Below are positions 26,363 through 34,956 of a stretch of DNA of 64,000 bases, in pieces. Position 1 is the first letter of the stretch, and every line of letters starts with the position of its first letter. The notes below the pieces were generated by a model. The model saw only the letters and a list, made by a program, of their open reading frames with translations. It was not told the origin of the DNA and made no database searches. Origin of the DNA: CAYUUW01 sp964448005 (lineage in GTDB: Bacteria > Patescibacteriota > Gracilibacteria > UM-FILTER-43-11); contig CAYUUW010000002.1 of the NCBI GenBank assembly GCA_964448005.1, positions 1-64,000 of the forward strand. Direction: 5' to 3'. The translations under genes were made by a program, and so were the position numbers.

Positions 26363-27928
26363 ATGCCAAAAACATTGCGTCTCCTTGCTGTCCTTCCCCT
26401 CCTTGGTTTGGCCTTTTTCGCTCCCCCTTCTTTTGCGGTCGGGGAAATCTGCCCCGGTGAGGCTCCTTGCTGCACCCCGCCTTTTTCCATTCAGGAGGGC
26501 GGCGGCTGCCCTGTGGGCGAATACTGGATCGGGGATGTTCTCACCGGCTCCTGCCAAGCAGCCGGCTCCTGCCCAGCAGGAAAGCAGTTTCTCTGCCAGA
26601 ACAAAAGCTGCGTTACCTTGGGCAATGCCTGCGCCACCAGTCTGGTGGACACCGGTTTCGATAGCGCCTGCTGCGCCGCAGGGGAGGTGGCGGTGAGCGA
26701 TGGCCTGGGGGGCTGGGCCTGCGGTAGCGGAGGGGGCGGCGAGGTTTGGTCGGAGAACATTGCGCTCGACATTTACTACGACGCCAACAACGTGGGCATC
26801 GGCACCAATGACCCCGACGCCAAGCTCCATATCGATGGAGGCCAGGAAGCCAGCCTGAGCGATGAGAGCGGCTATTTGCTGATTGGAAGCAAGGATGCGG
26901 CTAACATTGTTGTGGATACAGGCGAGATCCAGTCCCGGACCGACGGCGCAGCGGGCATCCTTTACTTGCAGCCGGAAGGAGGCCGGACCAATGTGGGGGC
27001 CGGCACCTTGGCCGTGTGGGAGAGCGGTCAGGTGGCGGTGGGCAACATCGAGCCGGATGCGGCTTTGCATGTCGCAGGGGAAGCCTGTTTTTCCGACGAC
27101 GGCAATTGCCCGGTGAACGTGGGGGTGGGCGATGTGTACGTGAAGGATGAATTTATTGTGGGGGGCGCCTCTTCTTGCTCGCTTTCCGGCACGCCTTCCC
27201 AAACCTTGTTCCAGAACGACCCTTCTCGTTGGACGGCCGCAAGTTTCCTGCATTCTTCCGCCACCTTTTCCTGCACGGTGCCGCGCAGCGCTGTTTATGC
27301 TGATGGCGGGGATTATTCGGGCGTCTACTCCACTTGCGATTCCGGAGTCTCCACTTGCATTTCCGGCATCTTCAATGGCGGAAACGAAACCTCCGATCTC
27401 ACGGCCAATTCCGGTTGGATGATTGTAGGAAGTCCTTCCGCTGCCCACATTTCTTTCGACACCAACGAGATCCAGGCCAAAAGCAACTCCACCACGGCTA
27501 ACGATCTTTTTCTGAACCCTGGCGGAACTGGCGGCGTTTTCATCAACATGTCCCAAAATAGCTACTCGAGCACTGTTTGCCGGAATGGTGAAGAAATGGG
27601 CTATTGCGCACCATCGCTTCGTTCGGAAAAACACGATATCAAGCCTCTTAGCAACGGTCTTGACCGTGTCATGTCACTTCAGCCTGTTCAGTTTCGCTAC
27701 AATAATGAGAAGACTTTGGATGGCCGGCTGGATATCGGTTTGATCGCAGATGATGTGGAAAAAATTGAGCCTGTTTTGGCCGAATACGAAGCGGGCCAGC
27801 TCCGTACCGTTCGCTATGACAGAGTCGCTATTTTGGCCTTGCAGGCCATTAAGGAGCAACAGGCCCAAATCGAAGCGCTCAAGGCCTTGGCCTGCGCGGA
27901 CCACCCTGAGGCCGAGATTTGTCGCTGA
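26363..27928 (+). CDS. Exported fibre-like protein with C-terminal S74 chaperone domain
   Basis: A 521-residue protein. A signal peptide (ending SFAV near residue 27) is followed by a cysteine-rich region (about 30-130), then glycine/asparagine-rich repeats of the tail-fibre style (YYDANNVGIGTNDPDAKLHI). The C-terminus (about 415-510) is a Peptidase_S74 intramolecular chaperone: SLRSEKHDIKPL, LQPVQFRYN, DIGLIADDVEKIEP, VRYDRVAILALQAIKEQ. The Ser-x4-Lys spacing of the catalytic dyad is kept. In phage tail spikes this domain trimerises the fibre and then cleaves itself off. No phage genes are nearby, so a cellular surface fibre is inferred. Confidence 0.85.
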   Translation: MPKTLRLLAVLPLLGLAFFAPPSFAVGEICPGEAPCCTPPFSIQEGGGCPVGEYWIGDVLTGSCQAAGSCPAGKQFLCQNKSCVTLGNACATSLVDTGFDSACCAAGEVAVSDGLGGWACGSGGGGEVWSENIALDIYYDANNVGIGTNDPDAKLHIDGGQEASLSDESGYLLIGSKDAANIVVDTGEIQSRTDGAAGILYLQPEGGRTNVGAGTLAVWESGQVAVGNIEPDAALHVAGEACFSDDGNCPVNVGVGDVYVKDEFIVGGASSCSLSGTPSQTLFQNDPSRWTAASFLHSSATFSCTVPRSAVYADGGDYSGVYSTCDSGVSTCISGIFNGGNETSDLTANSGWMIVGSPSAAHISFDTNEIQAKSNSTTANDLFLNPGGTGGVFINMSQNSYSSTVCRNGEEMGYCAPSLRSEKHDIKPLSNGLDRVMSLQPVQFRYNNEKTLDGRLDIGLIADDVEKIEPVLAEYEAGQLRTVRYDRVAILALQAIKEQQAQIEALKALACADHPEAEICR

Positions 27929-27934
27929 AAAGCC

Positions 27935-28044
27935 GGCTTATAAAGCTTGGCCGCTCGCAGGCTCGCTAGCTTATTAAGCTCCGTAAGCTCTATAAGCTTT
28001 GTAAGCTCTATAAGCTCCGTAAGCTCTATAAGCTTTGTAAGCTA
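27935..28044. repeat. Tandem 9-base repeat TAAGCTNNN within a dispersed repeat
   Basis: From 27975 to 28044, TAAGCT recurs every 9 bases about eight times, with the last three bases cycling CCG, CTA, TTG, CTA. The preceding GGCTTATAAAGCTT and CTTATTAAGCT are inverted-repeat rich. A second, shorter copy lies at 50566-50632. Confidence 0.85.
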
Positions 28045-28069
28045 AATTGGCATCCTAAGGTTTGCTTTC

Positions 28070-28636
28070 ATGAAAAAAATCATCCTCGCCTTTTCCATTC
28101 TGCTTTTCAATGGCTGTGCTTCATCTCTGCCTTCCGCTCAGCCAGACTTGCTTCCGCCAATGGCGGCAGAGGATTCCTCCGCCCCGGAGGGCGAGGTCGT
28201 CCCTGACCCTTCCGTCAAATGGCTGGACTGCGGCATGCTGCGGCATCTGGATCCGGACGAGTGCGAGAGGCGCGCCAACGAGGCGATTGCCCAAATGCTG
28301 GCCGAAGAGATCATTTCGACCTACGATCTGGGCCGCTGCCCCGAGCTTCCTGGGCCCCTAGTCGACTCCTGCCAGCAGGTGATCGCCGCCTCCGGAATCC
28401 AAGGGCCCCTTTCCTTGGCTGAGCGAAAGCAGCTCGATCAAGCTCTCCTCGCTGCCTCTTGCCAAGACCTGCCTGCGGGCAACGGCGCCCGGCAGTATTG
28501 CCAATCCCAAAGCCAGGCCTCTCCCTCGGCTCCTTCGGCCTACAATCCTGCCTTGGAAGCCAGGAATCTGGATGAATGCCAGAGCCTCGACACTCCTCAG
28601 CTCCAAAGCCAGTGCCGCAGCAGATTCGGCTCCTGA
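28070..28636 (+). CDS. Putative lipoprotein, function unknown
   Basis: A 188-residue protein with a lipoprotein signal: MKKIILAFSILLFNGCASS, Cys16 being the lipidated residue. The mature part is rich in Pro, Ser, Gln and Cys (CGMLRHLDPDECERRANEA, GRCPELPGPLVDSCQQV, SCQDLPAGN, ARQYCQSQS, DECQSLDTPQLQSQCRSRF). Regularly spaced cysteines suggest disulfide-linked helical hairpins. I do not recognise the family. It is the last of three exported proteins between fusA and tuf. Confidence 0.7.
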   Translation: MKKIILAFSILLFNGCASSLPSAQPDLLPPMAAEDSSAPEGEVVPDPSVKWLDCGMLRHLDPDECERRANEAIAQMLAEEIISTYDLGRCPELPGPLVDSCQQVIAASGIQGPLSLAERKQLDQALLAASCQDLPAGNGARQYCQSQSQASPSAPSAYNPALEARNLDECQSLDTPQLQSQCRSRFGS

Positions 28637-28710
28637 AGCCAATCCTTTTCCTTTTAGCCGCTGCGGTGACGCCCTGTTTTTTCGGCCCAGGATTTTTCGG
28701 GCAAAAAGCT

Positions 28711-28739
28711 TTGACACCCCTAGGCTCCTTTGCTAGAAT
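28711..28739 (+). promoter_or_regulatory. Strong sigma-70-type promoter of tuf
   Basis: TTGACA (28711-28716), 17-base spacer, TAGAAT (28734-28739). The predicted start near 28746 leaves a leader of about 78 bases. Confidence 0.8.
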
Positions 28740-28823
28740 CCCCCTGCCTCATTTTTGATTTCCGGCAAGCGGCTCCCGGCCCAGCCTGAATCAGCAGGAA
28801 GCTTAATCCCTAATTGCAATACT

Positions 28824-30017
28824 ATGGCTGACGGAACCTTTGTCCGTGACAAGACCCATGTCAACGTGGGCACTATTGGTCACGTGGATCATGGCAAGAC
28901 CACCCTTTCTGCCGCCATCACTGCGGTGGCTGCGGCAAAATTCGGCGGAAGGAACAAGGCGGTCGCCTTCGACCAGATCGATAAGGCTCCCGAAGAGCGA
29001 GAGCGCGGCATCACCATTGCCACCTCCCATCAGGAGTACGAAACCGACAAGCGCCATTACGCCCATGTGGATTGCCCGGGACATGCCGATTACGTGAAGA
29101 ACATGATCACCGGCGCCGCCCAGATGGACGGAGCCATTCTGGTGGATTCTGCTGCGGACGGGCCAATGCCCCCGACCCGCGAGCACATCCTTTTGGCTCG
29201 CCAGGTGAACGTGCCCTACGTGGTGGTTTTCCTGAACAAGTGCGACATGGTGGATGATCCGGAGCTTTTGGACCTGGTCGAAATGGAGATTCGTGAGCTT
29301 CTTTCCAAGTACGAATACCCCGGCGACACCACTCCCATCATCCGCGGCAGCGCCCTCAAGGCCCTGGAGAATCCAGCTGGACCCGATTCCGAGCCAGTAG
29401 TGCAGCTGCTCAAGACCCTCGATGACTACATTCCCGATCCCAAGCGCACCTTGGACAAGCCCTTCCTCATGTCTGTGGAAGATGTCTTCTCCATCAAAGG
29501 CCGCGGAACGGTGGCTACGGGCCGTATCGATCAGGGGCTTGTAAAAGTCAACGAAGAGGTTGAGATTGTCGGCCTGCGCGACACTCAGAAAACCATTGTG
29601 ACCGGCGTGGAAATGTTCAAGAAGCTTCTCGACCAAGGGCAGGCTGGAGACAACGTGGGGCTGCTGCTGCGCGGCATTGAGCGCACCGATATCGAGCGCG
29701 GCCAGGTGCTGGCCAAGCCCGGCTACATCACTCCCCATACTGAATTCGAAGCTGAAATCTACGTGCTGAAGAAGGACGAAGGCGGTCGCCACACTCCTTT
29801 CTTCAAAGGCTACAAGCCCCAGTTCTACATCCGCACCACCGATGTGACCGGCGAGGTCCTTCTGCCTGCCGGAACCGAAATGGTGATGCCTGGAGACAAC
29901 ATCAAGCTGGACATCGTCCTGGGCAAGCCAGTCGCTCTGGAGGACGGCACCCGCTTCGCTATCCGCGAAGGCGGCCGCACGGTAGGAGCCGGCGTAGTCA
30001 CCAAGATCAAGAAATAG
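28824..30017 (+). CDS. tuf: Translation elongation factor Tu
   Basis: The 397-residue GTPase delivers aminoacyl-tRNA to the ribosome. G1 GHVDHGKTTL, ERGITIATSHQEYE, G3 DCPGHADYVKNMI, G4 NKCDMVDD, then domains II and III including GRGTVATGRID and VGAGVVTKI at the C-terminus. ATG 28824 is chosen over the open-frame start at 28755 because MADGTFVRDKTHVNVGTIGH begins there. rpsJ follows after 105 bases and appears to share the transcript up to the terminator at 30464. Confidence 0.98.
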   Translation: MADGTFVRDKTHVNVGTIGHVDHGKTTLSAAITAVAAAKFGGRNKAVAFDQIDKAPEERERGITIATSHQEYETDKRHYAHVDCPGHADYVKNMITGAAQMDGAILVDSAADGPMPPTREHILLARQVNVPYVVVFLNKCDMVDDPELLDLVEMEIRELLSKYEYPGDTTPIIRGSALKALENPAGPDSEPVVQLLKTLDDYIPDPKRTLDKPFLMSVEDVFSIKGRGTVATGRIDQGLVKVNEEVEIVGLRDTQKTIVTGVEMFKKLLDQGQAGDNVGLLLRGIERTDIERGQVLAKPGYITPHTEFEAEIYVLKKDEGGRHTPFFKGYKPQFYIRTTDVTGEVLLPAGTEMVMPGDNIKLDIVLGKPVALEDGTRFAIREGGRTVGAGVVTKIKK

Positions 30018-30122
30018 GTTTTTGCCCCCGAAGCCAAGGCTATGCCTTGATTCGGGGTATAAATTCTATTCAGACCCATTCCGATCCTTGCCGATCGGAA
30101 CGTCTCCTAACAACACGATCCT

Positions 30123-30452
30123 ATGGCAGAGAAAAATGCCGCTGTGGCCCAGCGTATCCGAATCACCCTCAAGGCCTTCGACCACACCATTGTGGATAAG
30201 GCGGTCGCCACCATTATCCAGGCTGCCGAGCGCACAGGCGCCATTGTGGCCGGCCCCATTCCTCTGCCCACCAAGATCAAGAAGTTCACGGTCAACAGCT
30301 CCACTTTCATCTCCAAGAATGCCCGGGAGCAGTTCGAGATGCGCATCCACAAGCGTCTGATCGATCTTCGCGAGACCACCCCTGCCACCATCGATGCGCT
30401 CACCAACCTGGCTTTGCCCGCCGGTGTGGATATCGAGATCAAGATGCTCTAG
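30123..30452 (+). CDS. rpsJ: 30S ribosomal protein S10
   Basis: A 109-residue protein of the 30S head. Recognised from IRITLKAFDH, GPIPLPTKIKKFTVNSS, EQFEMRIHKRLIDL and the C-terminal LPAGVDIEIKML. Normally the first gene of the S10 operon; here it is the last gene of the tuf unit and is followed by a strong terminator, with two unrelated genes before rplC. Confidence 0.97.
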   Translation: MAEKNAAVAQRIRITLKAFDHTIVDKAVATIIQAAERTGAIVAGPIPLPTKIKKFTVNSSTFISKNAREQFEMRIHKRLIDLRETTPATIDALTNLALPAGVDIEIKML

Positions 30453-30463
30453 CTTCGATTCTG

Positions 30464-30493
30464 AAAAAGCCCCTCGCGAAGAGGGGCTTTTTT
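30464..30493 (+). terminator. Rho-independent terminator after rpsJ
   Basis: GCCCCTC (30469-30475), loop GCGAA, GAGGGGC (30481-30487) and six T, preceded by five A. Confidence 0.9.
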
Positions 30494-30558
30494 GTTCTCC
30501 AAAAAACACAGGGCCTGGCTTTGTAGTGTACAATGGGCCACGACTAAAACACTCCGCA

Positions 30559-32256
30559 ATGGAAAAGCAAAAGCCGCACGACTTTGAAGCTCGATTGGAA
30601 AGAATTGAGCAAAGGCTGCTGAGGCTGGAGAAAAACAAGGACTCCTTTTCGGAGGCAGCCCTGAAGGAGGCGGGGGCCAAAAGAAGTCATTTTGGAGAGG
30701 GGGCAGGCGATCACGGTATTTTTGATAGAAACGACCGCATGGAAAATCCCCACCCGAGCGCTTTTTCCTCTTTTTTTTCGTGGCTCAAAACCGACACTCT
30801 CACGAAGGTCGGGGCTTTTTTGCTGCTCTTGGGCGCCGGGTGGTTTGTCAGCTACGCCTTTGCGAACAATTGGATCGGGCCGATCGGGCGCATCTCCTTG
30901 GGGCTGCTGGCTGGCGTATTGATCCTGGGCTTCGGCCATCTGCAAATTCCCAAGCGCAGCGAAGTGGGACAGGTGCTGGTGGCCACAGGCGGAACGATGA
31001 TGCTGCTCACGGTTTTTGCTGCCCGAGAGATCTACGACTTCTTCACGCCCGCTTCCTCCCTAGGAATGATGGCGTTGGTGGTGGTGGCCATGGCCGTGAT
31101 TGCCATATCGAACCGAACGAAGGCCGTGGCCTACTTAGCACTTTTGGGTGGGGCGGTCGCGCCTCTTTTGACCAATAGCTCCTCGCCCAACGAGGTAGCG
31201 CTGATGTCCTACATCTTCATTCTGAACATCGGCGTATTCCTCACGGTCGCCTTGCGAGGATGGCGTGGGCTGATTCCTGCGGCCGTCCTCATCACCGGAG
31301 CTTACAGCTTCAGTTTTGAAGGCATGGAAGACAAAATGATTTGGCTGTTCATGGGGCTCTTCTTCATCCAGCTTTTTGGAACAGTCACTGCGGCCATGCT
31401 GCATTCCAAAAAATCAAGCGCCTCCGATGTGGTGGCCTCGGGCATGACAGGCTTGTTGTTTTTAGGGTGGGTCTTTGCCTATGTGCCGGAAGAATGGGCG
31501 AGCTTGATTCTGAGCGGCCTGGTCATCGTGATGCTGGGCGTGAGTTATGTGTTTTTGAAAAAAGAAAAACTCAAAGAGCCGCTGTACATCGATGGCGCTT
31601 TGGGTATCCTGTTTTTGGGAGCCGCCACCTCGATGGAGCTCAATGGCGCGCATCTGGTCATGGCTTTTGCGGTGGAGGCGTTTCTGATCGTCAGTCTCGT
31701 TAGCTGGATGCTCAAGGACGCCCGGATGGCCGAGAGGGTTTCTTTTTTGCAGCTGATCCCTGCAGCTCTTTCCATTAGAAGCATCGACTCCCATGTTTGG
31801 CATGTTACAGAAAATCCCATTCTCTTCAATAAGCATTTCTTCGCCCTCCTCATAGTCACTGTGTCGCTCTTGGCAACGGCCGTCTTGCTCCAGAAACAAC
31901 TCCAGAAAACGGAGAAGTCCCATGTGCCCTTAATGCACATCGTCCTGGGAACCTTGATCGGATTCGCCCTCATCTGGCTCAGTTCGGGCGTGATTTTTGA
32001 ATCCGGCAATGTGGCCCGCAGCGTGAGCCTGGTGATTTATACCGTTTTGGGATTGGGCGTATTTTTCCGGGGCGTCCTCAAGAATGCGAAAAACGTGCGT
32101 GTCTTCGGCGGCCTCATTCTGACTGCCGTGATCTCAAGGCTGCTGCTCGCTGAAGTGTGGCACATGTCCCTTGCCCCCCGTATTGTGACCTTCGTTGCGA
32201 TTGGTATCCTTTTGATCAGCACGGCTTTCTTTCAGAAAAGACATAACCAACGTTAG
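30559..32256 (+). CDS. DUF2339-type polytopic membrane protein
   Basis: A 565-residue protein. The N-terminus is a short coiled coil (EARLERIEQRLLRLEKN), then many hydrophobic helices with short loops, starting KTDTLTKVGAFLLLLGAGWFVSYAFANNWIGPIGR. The early WIGPIGR and GGTMMLLTVFAAREIY blocks match what I know of the DUF2339 family of predicted membrane proteins, whose role is unknown. ATG 30559 begins the coiled coil; the frame is open further upstream into rpsJ but that part is not conserved. A TACAAT -10-like element lies at 30529. Confidence 0.75.
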   Translation: MEKQKPHDFEARLERIEQRLLRLEKNKDSFSEAALKEAGAKRSHFGEGAGDHGIFDRNDRMENPHPSAFSSFFSWLKTDTLTKVGAFLLLLGAGWFVSYAFANNWIGPIGRISLGLLAGVLILGFGHLQIPKRSEVGQVLVATGGTMMLLTVFAAREIYDFFTPASSLGMMALVVVAMAVIAISNRTKAVAYLALLGGAVAPLLTNSSSPNEVALMSYIFILNIGVFLTVALRGWRGLIPAAVLITGAYSFSFEGMEDKMIWLFMGLFFIQLFGTVTAAMLHSKKSSASDVVASGMTGLLFLGWVFAYVPEEWASLILSGLVIVMLGVSYVFLKKEKLKEPLYIDGALGILFLGAATSMELNGAHLVMAFAVEAFLIVSLVSWMLKDARMAERVSFLQLIPAALSIRSIDSHVWHVTENPILFNKHFFALLIVTVSLLATAVLLQKQLQKTEKSHVPLMHIVLGTLIGFALIWLSSGVIFESGNVARSVSLVIYTVLGLGVFFRGVLKNAKNVRVFGGLILTAVISRLLLAEVWHMSLAPRIVTFVAIGILLISTAFFQKRHNQR

Positions 32257-32258
32257 CC

Positions 32259-33408
32259 ATGAACAAGATTCGAACTCTTTTGGCCCTGACTGCTTTTTTG
32301 TCCGCCGGGGTAGTCGCAGCCGCTGGGCCCGTGAGCGATAAGGGGGATATGACGGTTTTCAAGGAAAAATATGAAGTGGCCCCCCTGAATATCGTCAGGC
32401 CTACTGTCGTCGAGGTTGTTCTTGACGCCCCCACCAATTACGGCATCGGTATTTTTGAGAATGAAACGGGTGATTTTCAGCCCTACGAGCAACTGGGCTT
32501 GCTGGATGGCTTTTCCCTCTCGGTCGATTCAAGCTCGCCCATGATCGGCGATCCGAAGGCCTTGTTCGACGCAGACTATCGAACCGCAGCTGAATTTGAT
32601 TTGGACCAGGACGGGGGTCATGCCACCCTTGAATTTTCAGCGAATATGATGGCCGAAGTAGTGGGTCTTTCTCTTGCTCTCGACAATCATGTGGCCTTTC
32701 CTCATGAGATAGCCGTGTCCGCATGGGTGGGTGGAGCATGGAAAACCGTCGTAGCCAGAAAAAAAACGAATGATTCATGGAATCCCTCAAAATTTATTTT
32801 CCCCAATACAACTGCTCAAAAGTGGCGAGTGGAATTTTGGCACGCCCANNNNNNNNNNCGCCCAGCCCCTGAAGCTGAAAGAAATAGGCCTCGTTCTGCG
32901 GGAAGAGAACTTTAAAAACGGCCCCCGCTTCAAATGGCTGGCCAGACCGGAGATGAGCTACACGATTTTTGCCAATGCTCAGGCGGACCCTAAGATCCAG
33001 ACCACAGAAGCCGGAATTCTGGGTGACCCTGAGTTGATAGTGGGAAACGAAGCGCCCCTGGAGCCCAATCCTGTTTTCCTTGAGCCGGACACGGATGAAG
33101 ACCAGGTTCCGGATTATCTGGACAACTGCGTCTTGGTCACCAATGCCGACCAGAAGGACATTGATGGCAACGGCGCCGGGGATGCTTGCGAGGATTTCGA
33201 TGCGGATGGCATCAAAAACGCCAAAGACAATTGCTCCGATCGTCCCAACGCTCAGCAATCGGATGAGGACGGCGACGGCATTGGCGATGCCTGCGACACG
33301 GAAGAAAGCCGATTGACCGAAAAAAACAAATGGCTGCCTTGGGCGGTCATGGGAATCACGGCTCTTATTTTGGTCGCGGTGATGGGAAGGACGGTGAAAA
33401 AGAGGTGA
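32259..33408 (+). CDS. Membrane-anchored surface protein with TSP3 calcium repeats, split by an N gap
   Basis: Signal peptide (MNKIRTLLALTAFLSAGVVAAA), a beta-rich domain resembling a discoidin/F5-8-type carbohydrate-binding fold (LFDADYRTAAEFDLDQDGG), thrombospondin type-3 repeats (DTDEDQVPDYLDNC, DIDGNGAGDACEDFDADG, DEDGDGIGDACD) and a C-terminal membrane helix followed by KKR. The gap at 32849-32858 breaks the frame, but the flanks share CGCCCA; merging that overlap gives a continuous 377-residue protein. It starts 2 bases after the DUF2339 gene, so the two are probably translated from one transcript. Confidence 0.8.
32849..32858. other. Assembly gap (10 N) that is probably spurious
   Basis: Left flank ends ACGCCCA and right flank begins CGCCCAG. 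Collapsing the shared CGCCCA restores one reading frame through the TSP3 protein (FWHAQPLKLKEIG). Confidence 0.85.
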
Positions 33409-33566
33409 GGAGTGGTCCAAGGCCGGGAATCCTCACCCCTCCAATCGGGCGCTCGAAAATTTTTAGGACTTGTCTTTGGGGCGCTTGGCAGGTCTCCCTG
33501 AGCGATTGAAAGGGCTTGCGCAGGCTTCCCAAATCGACAGCTTGTCCACAATAATGATTTTTTTTC
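33409..33566. other. Intergenic stretch before the S10-operon promoter
   Basis: No gene recognised. The sequence becomes AT-rich (ATAATGATTTTTTTTC) just before the promoter at 33567. Confidence 0.5.
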
Positions 33567-33594
33567 TTGACAGCTCCATCTTTATGGCTAGAAT
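33567..33594 (+). promoter_or_regulatory. Sigma-70-type promoter of the rplC-led ribosomal operon
   Basis: TTGACA (33567-33572), 16-base spacer, TAGAAT (33589-33594), about 100 bases before rplC. It replaces the promoter that would normally precede rpsJ. Confidence 0.8.
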
Positions 33595-33696
33595 GGTTGG
33601 GCATTTTCAAAGCACCGTTTATGTTAGCCGTGGGGCCGAGCCTGATTGCGCTTGAAAAAAGCCGCAGAGCAATAGCCTCCTTAACCACTAGACCCT

Positions 33697-34275
33697 ATGC
33701 CAGGATTGATCGTCAAAAAATTGGGCATGAGCCAAGTCATTCAAGACGACGGCCGCGTGATCCCCGTCACCTATTTGCACTGCGAATCCAACGAAGTGAT
33801 TCAAGTCAAGACCCAGGAGACGGACGGATATCCGGCGATAGTCCTAGGCTTTGATGCGTACCATCGCCCCTCCAAAAACAAAGCCTTCAAAGCCATCAAG
33901 GAATTCCGCGTCCAGGACGCTTCCGTTTACGCAAAGGGCCAGAAGGTCACTTTGGAATCCTTGGCGGATCTTCCCTCCGTTACCGTCACCGCCATCTCCA
34001 AAGGAAAAGGCTTCCAAGGCGTCATCAAGCGTCACAACTTCTCCCGCGGCCCGGAAACGCACGGTTCGCACCATCATCGCGAGCCAGGCTCCATGGGCCA
34101 GCGCGCCCGCCCGGGAAGGGTGCAGAAGGGCAAGCGCCTCCCTGGCCACATGGGAAGCGGAACCATCACGCTCAAGGAAAGGCTCATTGTCAGCCTGCTT
34201 CCGGAAAAGCACGTGGTTGCCATCAAGGGCCCTTTGCCCGGCTCCAATACCGGCTATGTCTACATCAGCTTTTGA
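33697..34275 (+). CDS. rplC: 50S ribosomal protein L3
   Basis: A 192-residue protein. MPGLIVKKLGMSQVIQDDG, TAISKGKGFQGVIKRHNF, ETHGSHHHREPGSMGQ and GHMGSGTITLK identify L3, which contacts the peptidyl transferase centre through its extended loop. It is the first gene of the long ribosomal transcript, and the leader has CTTAACC without a Shine-Dalgarno sequence. Confidence 0.97.
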   Translation: MPGLIVKKLGMSQVIQDDGRVIPVTYLHCESNEVIQVKTQETDGYPAIVLGFDAYHRPSKNKAFKAIKEFRVQDASVYAKGQKVTLESLADLPSVTVTAISKGKGFQGVIKRHNFSRGPETHGSHHHREPGSMGQRARPGRVQKGKRLPGHMGSGTITLKERLIVSLLPEKHVVAIKGPLPGSNTGYVYISF

Positions 34276-34316
34276 ATCCTGGTCGCGACTCACTTTAATT
34301 ACAAAATTCCATCTCC

Positions 34317-34943
34317 GTGAAATTGGATCTGTACACCCAAGAGGGAAACAAGAAAGGCGCCATCGAGGTGCCGGACGCTCTTTTCTCCGCTCCGGTCAAC
34401 GAAGGCCTGATTCATCTTTCGGTCGTTCGCCACTTGGCCAATGCCCGCCAGGCCAATGCCCACACCAAGACCCGCGGCGAAGTTCGCGGCGGCGGCCGCA
34501 AGCCCTGGAAGCAGAAAGGCACTGGCCGCGCTCGCGCCGGCTCCTCCCGCAGCCCCATCTGGAAGGGGGGAGGCATTATTTTCGGCCCCCGCAACACCCG
34601 AAACTATTCCGTTCGCATGAACAAGAAGGCTTGGCGGGGCGCCTTGACCAGCGTCCTATCGCAAAAGGCAAGTCAGGAGCAGGTTTTCGCCTTGGAATCC
34701 TTCCAATTGGAAGCCCCCAAGACCAAGGCCTTCGCCCACATGCTGGCCCTTCTTCCCAAGCACAGGTCTTTGCTGGTGGTTCTGCCGGAGAAAAGCGATC
34801 TTATCGAAAAATCTGCCTGCAACCTTCCGAATGTGAAGGTGGTTCTGGTCAACTACATCAGCCCCTACGATCTGCTGCGCTACGAAAAGATCATGTTCAT
34901 GGAGCCTTCCGTAAAGAAGGCCGAAGAGCTTTTTGCCAAGTAA
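34317..34943 (+). CDS. rplD: 50S ribosomal protein L4
   Basis: A 208-residue protein lining the peptide exit tunnel. Tunnel loop features TRGEVRGGGRKPWKQKGTGRAR, then SRSPIWKGGGIIFGPRNTRNY. GTG start at 34317, chosen because LDLYTQEGNKKG follows immediately and matches the L4 N-terminus; TTTAATTACAAAATT lies just upstream. It is 41 bases after rplC. Confidence 0.96.
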   Translation: MKLDLYTQEGNKKGAIEVPDALFSAPVNEGLIHLSVVRHLANARQANAHTKTRGEVRGGGRKPWKQKGTGRARAGSSRSPIWKGGGIIFGPRNTRNYSVRMNKKAWRGALTSVLSQKASQEQVFALESFQLEAPKTKAFAHMLALLPKHRSLLVVLPEKSDLIEKSACNLPNVKVVLVNYISPYDLLRYEKIMFMEPSVKKAEELFAK

Positions 34944-34956
34944 TTCCTATCGATCT

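Noticed and set aside
23626..27634. Antisense open frames across fusA (566 residues) and the exported-protein genes (655 residues)
   Set aside because: They overlap clearly recognised sense genes with intact motifs and signal peptides and have no recognisable domains.
27975..28044. CRISPR array
   Set aside because: Units are only 9 bases, contiguous and without spacers; no cas genes occur in the window.
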